Source: Zobellia amurskyensis (GTDB taxonomy: Bacteria; Bacteroidota; Bacteroidia; Flavobacteriales; Flavobacteriaceae). Taken from it: a stretch of 64,000 nt of DNA. The stretch spans positions 59,187-123,186 of the forward strand of contig NZ_RCNR01000012.1 in the NCBI RefSeq assembly GCF_009725985.1, read 5' to 3'. Shown piece after piece: positions 36,901-45,787 of this stretch. The position numbers were made by a program, and so were the translations under genes. Each line of letters opens with the position of its first letter. The first letter of the stretch is position 1. The notes beneath the pieces are model-generated. The model did no database searches. It saw only the letters and a list, made by a program, of their open reading frames with translations, and was not told where the DNA came from.

Positions 36901-37104
36901 AGTGTATAGACCATCAAAATCTGTGACAGTACCTGTTTGAGTTCCTTTCACCACAACGCTTACTCCCGGTAATGGTGCACCATCCGCAGAAACCGTTCCA
37001 GATACGGATTGTTCCTGCGCATTAGCAAAACCAAAGCATAACCCCAACACGAGCGTCATGAGCTTTAGCCTCGAATTTCTGATTAATAGTAGTTTGTTTT
37101 TCAT
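33925..37104 (-). CDS. SusC-like TonB-dependent transporter
   Basis: A 1059-residue outer-membrane transporter. After the signal peptide (to about residue 29) come a carboxypeptidase-like domain (about 31-110, VSGTVSADGAPLPGVSVVVKGT), the linker SELDEVIVVGYGTQ, a plug domain (about 115-230, GGVILITTKQGK) and a 22-stranded barrel ending in VGLQLQF with terminal Phe. Size and order are those of SusC proteins that import oligosaccharides with energy from TonB. No FecR-type anti-sigma or STN domain is present, so control goes through the HTCS encoded divergently. It is first in the susC-susD-lipoprotein operon. Confidence 0.97.
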   Translation of the reverse strand: MKNKLLLIRNSRLKLMTLVLGLCFGFANAQEQSVSGTVSADGAPLPGVSVVVKGTQTGTVTDFDGLYTIKASSTDVLIFSYIGFATKEIAVSGKTSLNISLEEDASELDEVIVVGYGTQRKKELTGAVVQVKSEELAKTTTSDIGTALQGQIAGVNITSSSGQPGEEANILIRGFSSLLDGQNGPLYVVDGIPYNSDPQLSISEIESIDVLKDAASASIYGTRGAGGVILITTKQGKVGKMDIRVNSEYGVQDITSGTPLMSSYQLTYMDMLRGAQSSGKVQGGVNAEIHRNRSWFTNDTQLEDLILNDLAPIQNHSVNVSGGKDGLTYNFNASFYDQSGIMINSDYSRFNIRSNTQFTKGNWKIATGLTFKRDEKTLPNYGVFNKILEYKPFQPDIELGQTELTDVTEDDVDEPGGIGPIRALGGVARNLNTKEVRDGTSNGANIQIDFDATPSLKFTARGGANFSHDKGVRIIPRLDVYNTAGDLIPPNPWDISLIQTSVTDNNKLTFEGMMNYHKRFGKHDLNVLLVNSLEQTENEYFRAEKRDNADAAVTVFDGYTTGDLITSGGRDYTRTLIGYLGRIQYNYDGKYIFSGSIRRDGSSQFSPQNRWGWFPSASLGWNVSDEAFWEPIKETVNSFKIRVGYGTTGNDRFASYSNQAVVDLGQDYVFGSADVDPSLDSTTETPALGTTQERYANENVKWETSKERNLGVDLALFNGKLTFSNDVYVSEKKDLLFGVVNPPSTGVFGSNRSSILNIGDMRNTGHEMALKFNHYGKKGFNWNMGLTYAKNVNLVTKTSPNNPVIFLDNSYISQRGPQELVSVIREGYEAAAFFLRETDGIIKTEEELEAYREIDPAASLGQLRYVDQLTVDTDNDGIPDAGDGKIDQDDKVYKGSGSEDFNMGFNFGANYKGVDFSMNWYGSQGAEVMNGSKAYAYQSGTHADIYYSWTTVNPTSDIPYYDGSPNTNSYRDASDYFLEDGSFIRLRNISLGYTFPSKLSDKMKIAKLRFYVQAQNVFTITNYSGFDPEVGNNGFSSRGIDQGTYPVTSQYKVGLQLQF

Positions 37105-37736
37105 ACATTCTCATTGTTAAAGTTTAGTTAAACAAATGTTGATTTTTTATTTCAATAGGGTAATGACATATGATTTGATCCTTAGGCCAAATGATTAATA
37201 TCAGAAATGAGGTGTGCCGTATATGGTTTATAAACAAGTTTTTAAGCCGAAAATATTAGAGAAAATGAAGTAATTGAGAAGCGGCCTGAAGTCAATTGTA
37301 TAGGATACCCGCTCTTAGTGGGCATTGCAGAAAAAGTTAATATTATGTTAGCAAAACCCCGTATGAGCAAGGTCTCTTCCTTATAAAGAACAAACCAAAA
37401 ATTTTTAAAATTTAGCAAATCATAGATTTGAGCAAACCACCTATTAATGGGGCTTTCTAAGAAGGAAAACACATATGATTAATCATATGTATTACTATCT
37501 AAACCATATACTACGTTTCAAATCTTAGTTTTATCTTACATTGTTATCTGGAATGCCAAGGTTTAATATAGAAGAGGTTTTAGGTTGAATATTGTGAGAT
37601 AATAAACTTAAACTCCTTTAAAAACTGGCATTTTATTTTTAAGCGTAAACCAGTAAGAAAGAGCCGCATAGAGAGAAAAACTCATGATCTTACTTCAAAC
37701 AGCAGATCAACCATAACCAATAATTTATTTTAATAA
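37105..37736. promoter_or_regulatory. divergent control region with a 20-bp palindrome
   Basis: This 632-base spacer lies between susC (leftward) and the HTCS gene (rightward). ACATATGATTAATCATATGT at 37471-37490 is a perfect 20-base palindrome, and its half ACATATGATT recurs in the same orientation at 37166-37175, 62 bases before the susC start. The two places, one close to susC and one more central, fit binding of a dimeric regulator such as the HTCS. A minus-strand frame of 76 codons (37472-37242) begins at the palindrome edge and looks like chance. No RNA gene was seen. Confidence 0.5.
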
Positions 37737-40700
37737 ATGATTGTAGTACCTAAAAAAACGAAGTTGTACTGTTTACTCACGTTCCTCTGTTTGAACGTGC
37801 TGACCAATGTATTTGGGCAAAACCAAATTTCGTTTCAACATATCTCCACAAAAGATGGTCTATCACAAAGTGATGTAAATACTATTTATCAGGACAAACT
37901 AGGGTTCATGTGGTTTGGAACCCATGATGGTATCAACAAATATGACGGTTATGAATTCACGGTATACAATCTTGATGATAATGACCCTGACAGCATAAGT
38001 AGCAACCTTATTTTTGACATTGCAGCAGATGATGAAGGCAACCTGTGGATTGGAACCACTGGAAACGGGCTAAACTTCTTTAATGTAACTACAGGTAAAT
38101 TCACCCAATACGTACACGATAAGGACGATCCAACAACCATTTCCAGTGATCATATTACCAAAGTATTTATTGATAGTAAGAAAAGGCTATGGGTAGGAAA
38201 TAGAAATGGCCTTGACAGATTAGATCTTAATACTATATCTGAGGGAATTGAATTTGAACATTTCAACTCTGAAATTAGTTCCCCTATTCCTAAATATGAC
38301 GGTTCTTTTATAAGTTCTATATATGAAGATAAAAAAGGCGGACTTTATGTAGGAGGTAAAGCCGGACTTTATAAACTAAGGAAAGATGGTAAGGGCAAAG
38401 ACTTTTTTGCCAATGTTACCGAAGAAATAGGCTTACCCAAAACAACCATTAGAAGTATTGCCGAAGATGCAACAGGTCGTCTTTTTATTGCCACTAGTAG
38501 AGGGCTCTATTATCAAACTTTAGGGGCAGAAGCAGGTTTTGAACAGTTTCATAAAGGTGCTTTCGGTAAAGTTCTTCTTGATATGGACAATCATATTTGG
38601 GCGGGATCAGACCGTGGTCTTTTCTACTTTGAGAATTTTACAGATAACAAACCACCGGTATTTTTAAGGCAGTTCCAATATGATTCAAAAGACCCTTCAA
38701 GTTTAAGCAAAAATATTGTGAGGTCTTTGTTTATGGATGATACGGGCATCATCTGGATAGGAACAAATGGAGGTGGCATAAATATATTTGACCCAAAAAG
38801 AAAACAGTTTAAAAACGTTAGAAATACTTCTGACCCAAATAGTTTGAGCTATGACAAAATCAGGTCTATCTATGAGGACAGTAATGGTACATTATGGGTC
38901 GGCACCGAAGGTGGTGGACTAAACATGCTCACAAAAGACAATGACAATGGCTCATACAAACACTTTGAACATTTTAATTCCCTTTCAAAGATTTTTGCCA
39001 TAGAAGAAACTAAGATTGGAGAAAAACCAATTTTAATGATCGGTACCGAAGGGTTTCCCGGTCTCTACTTTTTAGACATCTCAAACCCAAAAAAAATTAC
39101 AGAAACTGCCTTAACAGGAACAGATTTAAACAATGGCGTTTTCAGCCTTTTGTCGGACTCAAATGAAAATTTATGGGTGGGCACTTATAATACAGGTATA
39201 CACCGCTGGATAAAAACCGATACTGTAGGTCATTTTAAAAAACAATCTTTTGGTCATTACCCCGGAAAAACTAATTCCGTTTCCAGTAATATTATCAGAA
39301 ATATACTGGAAGACCACAATGGAAACATATGGTTGGCTACCGGAGACGGACTTTGTGTACTTACCGCCAAGGAGAAGTATAAGAAAAGGCCAAAATTCAA
39401 GGTATACAAACATGACCCGGATAATCCAAAATCTATTAGTCACGATTATATTCTTTCATTATATGAAAGTTCATCGGGTGAGTTATGGGCCGGTACTTTT
39501 GGTGGTGGGCTAAATAAATTTATACCCGGTACGGATGAACAACCGGCTACTTTTGAGCGTTATTCCTCATTAGATGGCTTACCTAATAATGTGATAAAAG
39601 GAATATTAGAAGATAGCAAACAAAACCTATGGTTGTCTACCAACAAAGGACTTTCTAGTTTTGACCCTGAAAAGAAAACCTTTAAAAATTATAATTCCAG
39701 TGATGGCCTGCAAGACAATGAATTTCAAGAGCTTGCTTCCTTAAAAAGAGCGGATGGTGAAATGTTATTTGGTGGAATAAATGGTTTTAACGCCTTCTAT
39801 CCAGATGAAATTCAGGAAAATAAGTATCCCGCAAAAACTGTGATTACAGATTTGCTTGTTTCTAATAAATCGGTAGAAATAGGCGAAGAAATAAACGGTA
39901 AAGTTATTCTTGAGGAGAATATCAGCAAAAGCAAAAGAATAGAACTAAAATATGGCAATACTAATTTTTCGTTTGAATTTGCGGCATTGCACTATGCAGC
40001 ACCTTCTAAAAACCAGTACGCATATAAATTGGAAGGATTTGACACCGAGTGGACAGAGACTACCGCTAAAAAGAGATATGCTACATACACCAATTTAAAA
40101 CCTGGAGATTATGTGTTTAAAGTGAAAGCTTCTAACAATGATGGTATTTGGAATTCCGAACCAACTACCTTAAACATACACATAATCCCGCCATGGTACC
40201 TTACCTATGTTGCTTACTTCTGCTACGGCCTGCTGTTCTTAGGGTTTCTTTGGTTATTATGGCGCTATACGTTTATTAGAACATCAGAAAAACACCAATT
40301 AGAGCTAGAATCCGTTGAGCGAGAAAGGTCTGAGGAGTTGCAACGTATGAAATTGGAATTTTTCACCAATATATCGCATGAGTTCAGAACTCCATTAACC
40401 CTAATAAAAGGGCCTTTGGAGTATGTTCAAAAAAACGTTTCAAGCTTAGACCAACAATCGTTAAAAGAGCAATTGGGCTTAATGCAAAAGAATACCAATT
40501 ACTTGTTACGCCTAGTGACTCAACTGTTAGATTTCAGAAAGATCACCCAAGGTAAAATGAGATTGGTAATGCGGCATAGCGATATTGTCTCATTTGTTCG
40601 TGAAGTTGCAGAACCCTTTCAGTTTATGGCGCACAAGCAATCCATAGATTTTGAATTAGATGCTGCTTCAGATACATTAATTACTTGGTTTGATCATGAG

Positions 40701-41972
40701 GCTTTAGAGAAAATAATGAATAACCTACTCTCCAATGCCTTTAAATTTACCGAGGCCGGTGGGCAGATAAAAGTTAAAATATCGGAAGATATCGTTGATG
40801 GAAAGAATGAAGTAGTTATCAAAGTAAAAGATTCTGGAATAGGTATGCCAAAAGCCAAAATGGCAAAAATTTTCGAACGCTTTAATTCAGCCAAGGAAGG
40901 CGAAAAAAACCGTAGAATAAACCCAGAAGGTATTGGCATTGGACTTTCATTTACTAAAAACTTAGTGGAACTTCACCAAGGAGTCATAGAGGTTTTTAGC
41001 AAACCGGAAAAGGGTACAAAATTCGTTGTTCGCTTGCCAAAGAATAAGGAAGCCTATACCAATATTGATGAAATTAGTTGCAAAGATGTGTCCGATAATG
41101 ATTTCCTAGTAAGATCTTCCGAGACCGAATCATTTGCTATTGGCCTAAATGATGACCTTATTGATGAAGGCATGTCCAAAACTAGACCCAAACTACCCGT
41201 TTTGCTTGTTGTGGATGACAATCCTGACATTCGCACGTTTATTAGTAAAGTCTTGGGCAAAACATACACTGTATATCAAGCCGAAAATGGCAAGGTGGGG
41301 CTTGAGACGGCTAAAAATGTAATGCCAAATATTGTTATATGTGATATTGTTATGCCTATTATGGATGGTATTGAATTCTCTCGTATTATGAAAAGTCAAC
41401 CAGAAACGAGCCATATTCCCATTATCATTCTAACGGCAAAATCTTCACAAGAAAGTGAACTAAAAAGCCTAGAGTTGGGTGTTGATGAATATTTACGGAA
41501 GCCTTTTGATTTTGAATTGCTAAAACTCAAGCTATCAAATATTATCAAACGTCGTGAACACCTCCGGAAACGATTCAATAAAAAAATTACGGTCCAGCCC
41601 AGTGAAATTGCAGTAACGTCAATGGACGAGAAGTTCTTGGTACAGGCCATTGCCATTGTAGAAAAACACATGATGAATACCGACTTTAATGTAGAAATGC
41701 TGGTTAAAGAAATGGGACTGAGCCGAAGCACACTTTACCTGAAATTTAAGGAGCTAACAGGCTTATCCTCAAGTGAATTCATTAGAAGCGTTCGCTTAAA
41801 GCGTGCCGTGCAATTCTTTAATAAAAGTAATTATTCGGTTAAGGAGATCATGTACAAAACAGGTTTTAGTACTGCTTCATACTTTTCAAAATGTTTTAAA
41901 AAGCAATTTGGTGTAGTCCCCAGTGAATATGTAAAACAAATAAGCAAGCAGAAAGAGTCTGCAGATACTTAA
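37737..41972 (+). CDS. hybrid two-component system sensor-regulator (HTCS)
   Basis: A 1411-residue single-protein sensor and transcription factor. An N-terminal signal segment is followed by about a dozen two-strand propeller repeats (residues about 30-730; NxxxIYEDxxGxLWVGT pattern), a Y_Y_Y domain (about 740-815), one membrane helix (about 822-845), a histidine kinase (His881 in FFTNISHEFRTPLTL, ATP-lid NNLLSNAFKF and DSGIGMP), a receiver (Asp1203 in VICDIVMPIMDG) and an AraC-type HTH at the end (LSRSTLYLKFKELTGLS; VKEIMYKTGF). The propeller senses an oligosaccharide in the periplasm. The divergent position makes it the likely activator of the whole PUL. It is also the longest gene of the window. 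Confidence 0.96.
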   Translation: MIVVPKKTKLYCLLTFLCLNVLTNVFGQNQISFQHISTKDGLSQSDVNTIYQDKLGFMWFGTHDGINKYDGYEFTVYNLDDNDPDSISSNLIFDIAADDEGNLWIGTTGNGLNFFNVTTGKFTQYVHDKDDPTTISSDHITKVFIDSKKRLWVGNRNGLDRLDLNTISEGIEFEHFNSEISSPIPKYDGSFISSIYEDKKGGLYVGGKAGLYKLRKDGKGKDFFANVTEEIGLPKTTIRSIAEDATGRLFIATSRGLYYQTLGAEAGFEQFHKGAFGKVLLDMDNHIWAGSDRGLFYFENFTDNKPPVFLRQFQYDSKDPSSLSKNIVRSLFMDDTGIIWIGTNGGGINIFDPKRKQFKNVRNTSDPNSLSYDKIRSIYEDSNGTLWVGTEGGGLNMLTKDNDNGSYKHFEHFNSLSKIFAIEETKIGEKPILMIGTEGFPGLYFLDISNPKKITETALTGTDLNNGVFSLLSDSNENLWVGTYNTGIHRWIKTDTVGHFKKQSFGHYPGKTNSVSSNIIRNILEDHNGNIWLATGDGLCVLTAKEKYKKRPKFKVYKHDPDNPKSISHDYILSLYESSSGELWAGTFGGGLNKFIPGTDEQPATFERYSSLDGLPNNVIKGILEDSKQNLWLSTNKGLSSFDPEKKTFKNYNSSDGLQDNEFQELASLKRADGEMLFGGINGFNAFYPDEIQENKYPAKTVITDLLVSNKSVEIGEEINGKVILEENISKSKRIELKYGNTNFSFEFAALHYAAPSKNQYAYKLEGFDTEWTETTAKKRYATYTNLKPGDYVFKVKASNNDGIWNSEPTTLNIHIIPPWYLTYVAYFCYGLLFLGFLWLLWRYTFIRTSEKHQLELESVERERSEELQRMKLEFFTNISHEFRTPLTLIKGPLEYVQKNVSSLDQQSLKEQLGLMQKNTNYLLRLVTQLLDFRKITQGKMRLVMRHSDIVSFVREVAEPFQFMAHKQSIDFELDAASDTLITWFDHEALEKIMNNLLSNAFKFTEAGGQIKVKISEDIVDGKNEVVIKVKDSGIGMPKAKMAKIFERFNSAKEGEKNRRINPEGIGIGLSFTKNLVELHQGVIEVFSKPEKGTKFVVRLPKNKEAYTNIDEISCKDVSDNDFLVRSSETESFAIGLNDDLIDEGMSKTRPKLPVLLVVDDNPDIRTFISKVLGKTYTVYQAENGKVGLETAKNVMPNIVICDIVMPIMDGIEFSRIMKSQPETSHIPIIILTAKSSQESELKSLELGVDEYLRKPFDFELLKLKLSNIIKRREHLRKRFNKKITVQPSEIAVTSMDEKFLVQAIAIVEKHMMNTDFNVEMLVKEMGLSRSTLYLKFKELTGLSSSEFIRSVRLKRAVQFFNKSNYSVKEIMYKTGFSTASYFSKCFKKQFGVVPSEYVKQISKQKESADT

Positions 41973-42007
41973 TATTATCATTAATCGTATAAAATCCTTT
42001 TAAACTT

Positions 42008-42108
42008 CCATTTAAAAACCAGCTTATGAACACAGCATGAAGAAAAGAAACTATAACGAACGTTTTTAGATTCGATTCAATAAATTTACCTGGACCATTA
42101 AAAACCAG
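42008..42108. repeat. direct repeat before the third sulfatase
   Basis: CCATTTAAAAACCAG (42008-42022) returns as CCATTAAAAACCAG (42095-42108), a 14-base copy with one T missing. Both lie in the 168-base spacer between the HTCS gene and the sulfatase at 42141. They may be regulator sites or a chance AT-rich match. Confidence 0.3.
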
Positions 42109-42140
42109 AGATCAAACAATTTAACCTAAAATTTAATCTT

Positions 42141-43658
42141 TTGAAAAAATTATCGCTTGCCCTTATCTCGGTATTGCTATTCTCCTGCAACACCGAAAAA
42201 AAAGAAGTACCACCTTCCAAACCCAATGTAGTTTTCATTTTTGCCGATGACATGACCTATTCCGCAATAAATGCTTTGGGTAACAAAGAAATTCAAACCC
42301 CCAACCTGGATAAATTGGTACACAAAGGCACCACCTTTTCCCATGCTTTTAATATGGGTGGATGGAACGGTGCCATTTGTGCAGCATCTAGGGCCATGAT
42401 CATTTCCGGACGTAAGCTTTGGGAAGTAAACGAGTTTAGAGAAAATTGGAACAACGGAAAAGAATTTGATAAAACTTGGGGCAAACTCATGGAAGGAGCA
42501 GGCTATGAGACTTATATGACAGGAAAATGGCATGTAGATGCCAAAGCCCAAAACGTTTTTCAAAATGTAGTTCACGTTCGCCCAGGTATGCCCGGTGATG
42601 CATGGGCCACGGAAAATACCGGTGCCAAATTTAAAACTTTAAAGGAGGAGGGTAAAAAACCGGAAGACATCATGCCTATTGGGTATAACAGGCCCCAAAA
42701 TGAAAACGATACACTATGGACCCCTAATAATATGAAACACGGTGGTTTCTGGCAGGGTGGTAAACACTGGAGCGAAGTTCTAAAAGATGATGCTCTTGGG
42801 TTTATAGACCAGACTAAAACCAGTGAGAAGCCTTTCTTTATGTATCTAGCCTTTAATGCCCCTCACGACCCTAGACAGGCGCCACAGGAGTTTGTAGACT
42901 TATATACTTTAGATGATATTAGCGTTCCTGAAAGCTTTCTACCCTTATACCCCTATAAAGATGGAATGGGTAATAGCCCAAGTCTTAGAGATGAAGCTTT
43001 AGCTCCTTTTCCCAGAACTGAATATGCCATTAAGAAGCATACGCAAGAATATTATGCTTTGATTTCTCACCTTGATTTTCAAATCGGGCAGATTTTGGAG
43101 GGATTAGAGAAAACCGGTAAAATGGATAATACCTATATCATTTTTACCGCAGATCATGGTCTGGCCATGGGTAAACACGGTCTTCTAGGTAAACAAAGTC
43201 AGTTTGACCATAGCATACGTGCTCCTTTTATGATCGTAGGGCCTAAAGTTCCAGAAAACAAGAAAATTGATGCCGATATCTATTTACAAGATGCGATGGC
43301 TACAAGTTTAGAGTTGGCCAGCATTGATAAACCTGAATACGTATTCTTTAATAGCGTTTTAGACCTTGTAAACGGAGAACGTAAAAAAAGCCACTATGAT
43401 GCGATCTATAATGGTTATATAGACTTACAACGTATGATCCGTAAAGACGGCTACAAACTGATCGTGTACCCAAAAATGGACGTTGTTTTATTATACGATT
43501 TAAAGGCGGACCCAAAAGAGATGAATGATTTAGCAGCTGATCCTGAATACAAGGAAAAAGTAGATACCATGTTTGCCGAGTTAATGCAACTTCAAAAAGA
43601 TATGGAAGATACGCTAGATATTAGTTCCGTACTTAAAAATTACAGAGAGCAAAAGTAA
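42141..43658 (+). CDS. S1-family sulfatase lipoprotein with CAASR site
   Basis: A 505-residue sulfatase. The start codon is TTG (MKKLSLALISVLLFSC), with no ATG nearby that keeps the signal peptide; a lipobox ends at Cys16, so the protein is membrane-anchored, unlike most other sulfatases of this locus. The formylglycine cysteine is Cys80 in CAASR, where Ala replaces the usual Pro. The metal site FIFADDMTYS and the second site TADHGLAMGKHGLLGK are intact, which suggests an active enzyme. The segment after the active site resembles that of the sulfatase at 51069 (HDPRQAPQ shared), so the two may be related. A terminator follows. Confidence 0.9.
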   Translation: MKKLSLALISVLLFSCNTEKKEVPPSKPNVVFIFADDMTYSAINALGNKEIQTPNLDKLVHKGTTFSHAFNMGGWNGAICAASRAMIISGRKLWEVNEFRENWNNGKEFDKTWGKLMEGAGYETYMTGKWHVDAKAQNVFQNVVHVRPGMPGDAWATENTGAKFKTLKEEGKKPEDIMPIGYNRPQNENDTLWTPNNMKHGGFWQGGKHWSEVLKDDALGFIDQTKTSEKPFFMYLAFNAPHDPRQAPQEFVDLYTLDDISVPESFLPLYPYKDGMGNSPSLRDEALAPFPRTEYAIKKHTQEYYALISHLDFQIGQILEGLEKTGKMDNTYIIFTADHGLAMGKHGLLGKQSQFDHSIRAPFMIVGPKVPENKKIDADIYLQDAMATSLELASIDKPEYVFFNSVLDLVNGERKKSHYDAIYNGYIDLQRMIRKDGYKLIVYPKMDVVLLYDLKADPKEMNDLAADPEYKEKVDTMFAELMQLQKDMEDTLDISSVLKNYREQK

Positions 43659-43679
43659 ACTAGGTTTACATATTAAATA

Positions 43680-43722
43680 AAATCGCCCTGTTCGTTAAGC
43701 AATGAACAGGGCGATTTTTTAT
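43680..43722. terminator. bidirectional terminator
   Basis: AATCGCCCTGTTC (43681-43693) pairs perfectly with GAACAGGGCGATT (43704-43716), with A-rich and T-rich flanks. It separates the convergent sulfatase (42141) and GH29 gene (ending 43870). The remaining 43723-43869 has no gene. Confidence 0.92.
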
Positions 43723-43869
43723 TGCTTCCATTAGCAGGTCAAACCTTTCTAACTAAATGCTTCTATACCCCAGAACAACACTTCTAGGCACAAAAAAAGT
43801 GCACCGAACACAAACAATCGATGCACTCAAACTAACACAAAAAAAACAATCTTAAAGTAGAGCTTAATC

Positions 43870-45426
43870 TTAAATAGATATCTCTAACACATGGGCATAT
43901 TCACCCGATTTTTTACCTAAATCCTTAATCGTAAGAGCTTCTTTTGTTTGCTCAAAATCTATTTTAGCATCACTACCCAATAATTTCACCGCTTTGATAT
44001 CCAATCCCTCGGCATAAGCATTTGCACTTCCTAAAGACTCTATATTGATCTTACCGTTCTTTGGCCAAGCCAACATAATGGCGTACAGCTTATCCCCTTT
44101 TTGGGTAAACCGAATATCTTGTCCCGTAAACTCTTTGTTTTTTCCTTCGGAATGGTGTCCCTTTTTAACCTCTGTTGGACCTTCTCCAAAAGTTTTCCAA
44201 TATCTGGTATCGTATATAGCATCGCCGTTAACAGCAAGCCAATCCCCTATTTGCAATAGAATCTCTTTTTGGTCATCAGGAATGGTTCCATCGGCTTTTG
44301 GGCCTACGTTTAGTAGTAAATTTCCGTTTTTAGAAACGATATCTACTAAATCGTCTATTAATTGGTTAGGAGTTTTAGAATCCCAGTTGGTAACATGAGA
44401 CCAAGAATTTTTACCTATTGAGGTATCGGTCTGCCAAGGTAACTTACGAATACCTGGAAGTTTTCCTCTTTCCAAGTCATAGATTACAGTCCCTTCGGGA
44501 AAAGCTTCATGACCAAAATTCTTATCATTTATTAAAACCTCTTTACCCCATTCACGACCTTTATTATAGTAATATGCCGCCAATTTTGGCCTTAAGTCCG
44601 CAAAATCCTCAATATCTACATAGAAATCAAAGTAAAGGATATCTGGTTGATACGTATCCACCAAATCAATTGTTCGTTTCCACCATCGTTCTTTAAACTC
44701 CTCTGAAACAGGCTGCTTTAAATCCTTTCCTTTACTGGAATACAAATCGGCATACTCTGGGTCAACCGTATCAAACTTGTCCTTCTTATTATAAAAAGAC
44801 CAGTTAAAGGCAAAGTGAGAAGAAGCTCCCATTTTTAAACCCTGTTCGCGACCTTCTTTAAAAAGTTCGCCCAATACATCTCTTTTTGGTCCCATATCAA
44901 ATGAGTTCCAACGTGTTGTATTTGATTTATACATAGCAAAACCATCATGGTGGTCCGCTACAGGAACTACATATTTAGCTCCAGATTTTTTAAATAGATC
45001 GATCCATTCCTTAGCATCAAATTTTTCGGCCTTGAACATGGGAATAAAATCTTTGTAGCCAAATTCTTTTTGGTCTCCCCACGTCTCTTTATGGTGTGTA
45101 TATGTTGCATTGGGTCCTTTCTTACCTGGTTTTAGGGTAGCGGAAAAAGTTGCAGTATCCATATACATCTGTCTAGGGTACCATTCCGAACCAAAAGCAG
45201 GAACCGAATAGGCGCCCCAGTGAATAAAAATCCCAAATTTATCATCGCTGAACCATTTTGGGTCTTTATAGTTTTTCTTGATCGATTCCCAATTAGGCTG
45301 AAAGACTTTAGCTGTATCCGAAACGCTCAGTTGCGCTGTATCTTTTTGATTTTTCTTATCTGAACTGCCGCAGGAAGCAATACAAACAATGGCGACTGAA
45401 AGTGCCGCTAAATGTTTAAAATTCAT
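43870..45426 (-). CDS. GH29 alpha-L-fucosidase/galactosidase lipoprotein
   Basis: A 518-residue GH29 enzyme with a lipoprotein signal ending VCIASC (Cys19). Typical segments are KWFSDDKFGIFIHWGAYSVPA, GAKYVVPVADHHDGFAMYKS and PDILYFDFYVD, where Asp267 is the nucleophile position. LLLNVGPKADGTIP and the final beta-sandwich are also family traits. It differs clearly from the GH29 at 24774 (its metal-free active site segment reads ADHHDGFAMY against AEHHDGFSLW, and it has an insertion after the first strand). The two may act on different sugars or linkages. It stands alone on the minus strand inside the PUL. Confidence 0.9.
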   Translation of the reverse strand: MNFKHLAALSVAIVCIASCGSSDKKNQKDTAQLSVSDTAKVFQPNWESIKKNYKDPKWFSDDKFGIFIHWGAYSVPAFGSEWYPRQMYMDTATFSATLKPGKKGPNATYTHHKETWGDQKEFGYKDFIPMFKAEKFDAKEWIDLFKKSGAKYVVPVADHHDGFAMYKSNTTRWNSFDMGPKRDVLGELFKEGREQGLKMGASSHFAFNWSFYNKKDKFDTVDPEYADLYSSKGKDLKQPVSEEFKERWWKRTIDLVDTYQPDILYFDFYVDIEDFADLRPKLAAYYYNKGREWGKEVLINDKNFGHEAFPEGTVIYDLERGKLPGIRKLPWQTDTSIGKNSWSHVTNWDSKTPNQLIDDLVDIVSKNGNLLLNVGPKADGTIPDDQKEILLQIGDWLAVNGDAIYDTRYWKTFGEGPTEVKKGHHSEGKNKEFTGQDIRFTQKGDKLYAIMLAWPKNGKINIESLGSANAYAEGLDIKAVKLLGSDAKIDFEQTKEALTIKDLGKKSGEYAHVLEISI

Positions 45427-45603
45427 AATCTGGTTGTTATTGACGATACCATTTTTTCTCGTCTTATTAGCAGCTGCTAAATTCTAATTTTATCACCTAT
45501 CCACGAGCTACTAATGTGCTAAAGGTTACAACAAATGAACATTTCACTTATACCATTTACAGTAATCTATATGCTCATAGTGGTTTATGTCATTCATTAG
45601 AAC

Positions 45604-45621
45604 TTGACAATATATTGACAA
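45604..45621. repeat. TTGACAA direct repeat with 11-base period
   Basis: TTGACAA occurs at 45604-45610 and 45615-45621, so the copies are one helix turn apart. The site lies in the 361-base divergent spacer between the GH29 gene (leftward) and the GH2 operon (rightward), 167 bases before the GH2 start. This arrangement suits a regulator of the AraC type such as the HTCS output domain. The rest of 45427-45787 shows no gene. Confidence 0.35.
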
Positions 45622-45787
45622 CCCCTAATCTTCTTCCGGTCTTAACAAATACGTTTTAGTACTCTAAAATTGAGACTCCCATAACTAGGCTTAACCAAAA
45701 AAACCATCTGTTCTATTCTTTCAGCTGTCCGTGGTCTTTTCCCTGAAAATTATTTTAGACTTTCACCACAATAATATTAACGTAAAA

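Noticed and set aside
37242..37472. 76-codon minus-strand frame in the HTCS-susC spacer
   Set aside because: No signal, no domain pattern, and it lies in a spacer that must hold two promoters; most likely chance.
45731..45787. GTG start 57 bases upstream of the GH2 ATG
   Set aside because: It would place a polar 19-residue extension in front of a normal signal peptide.
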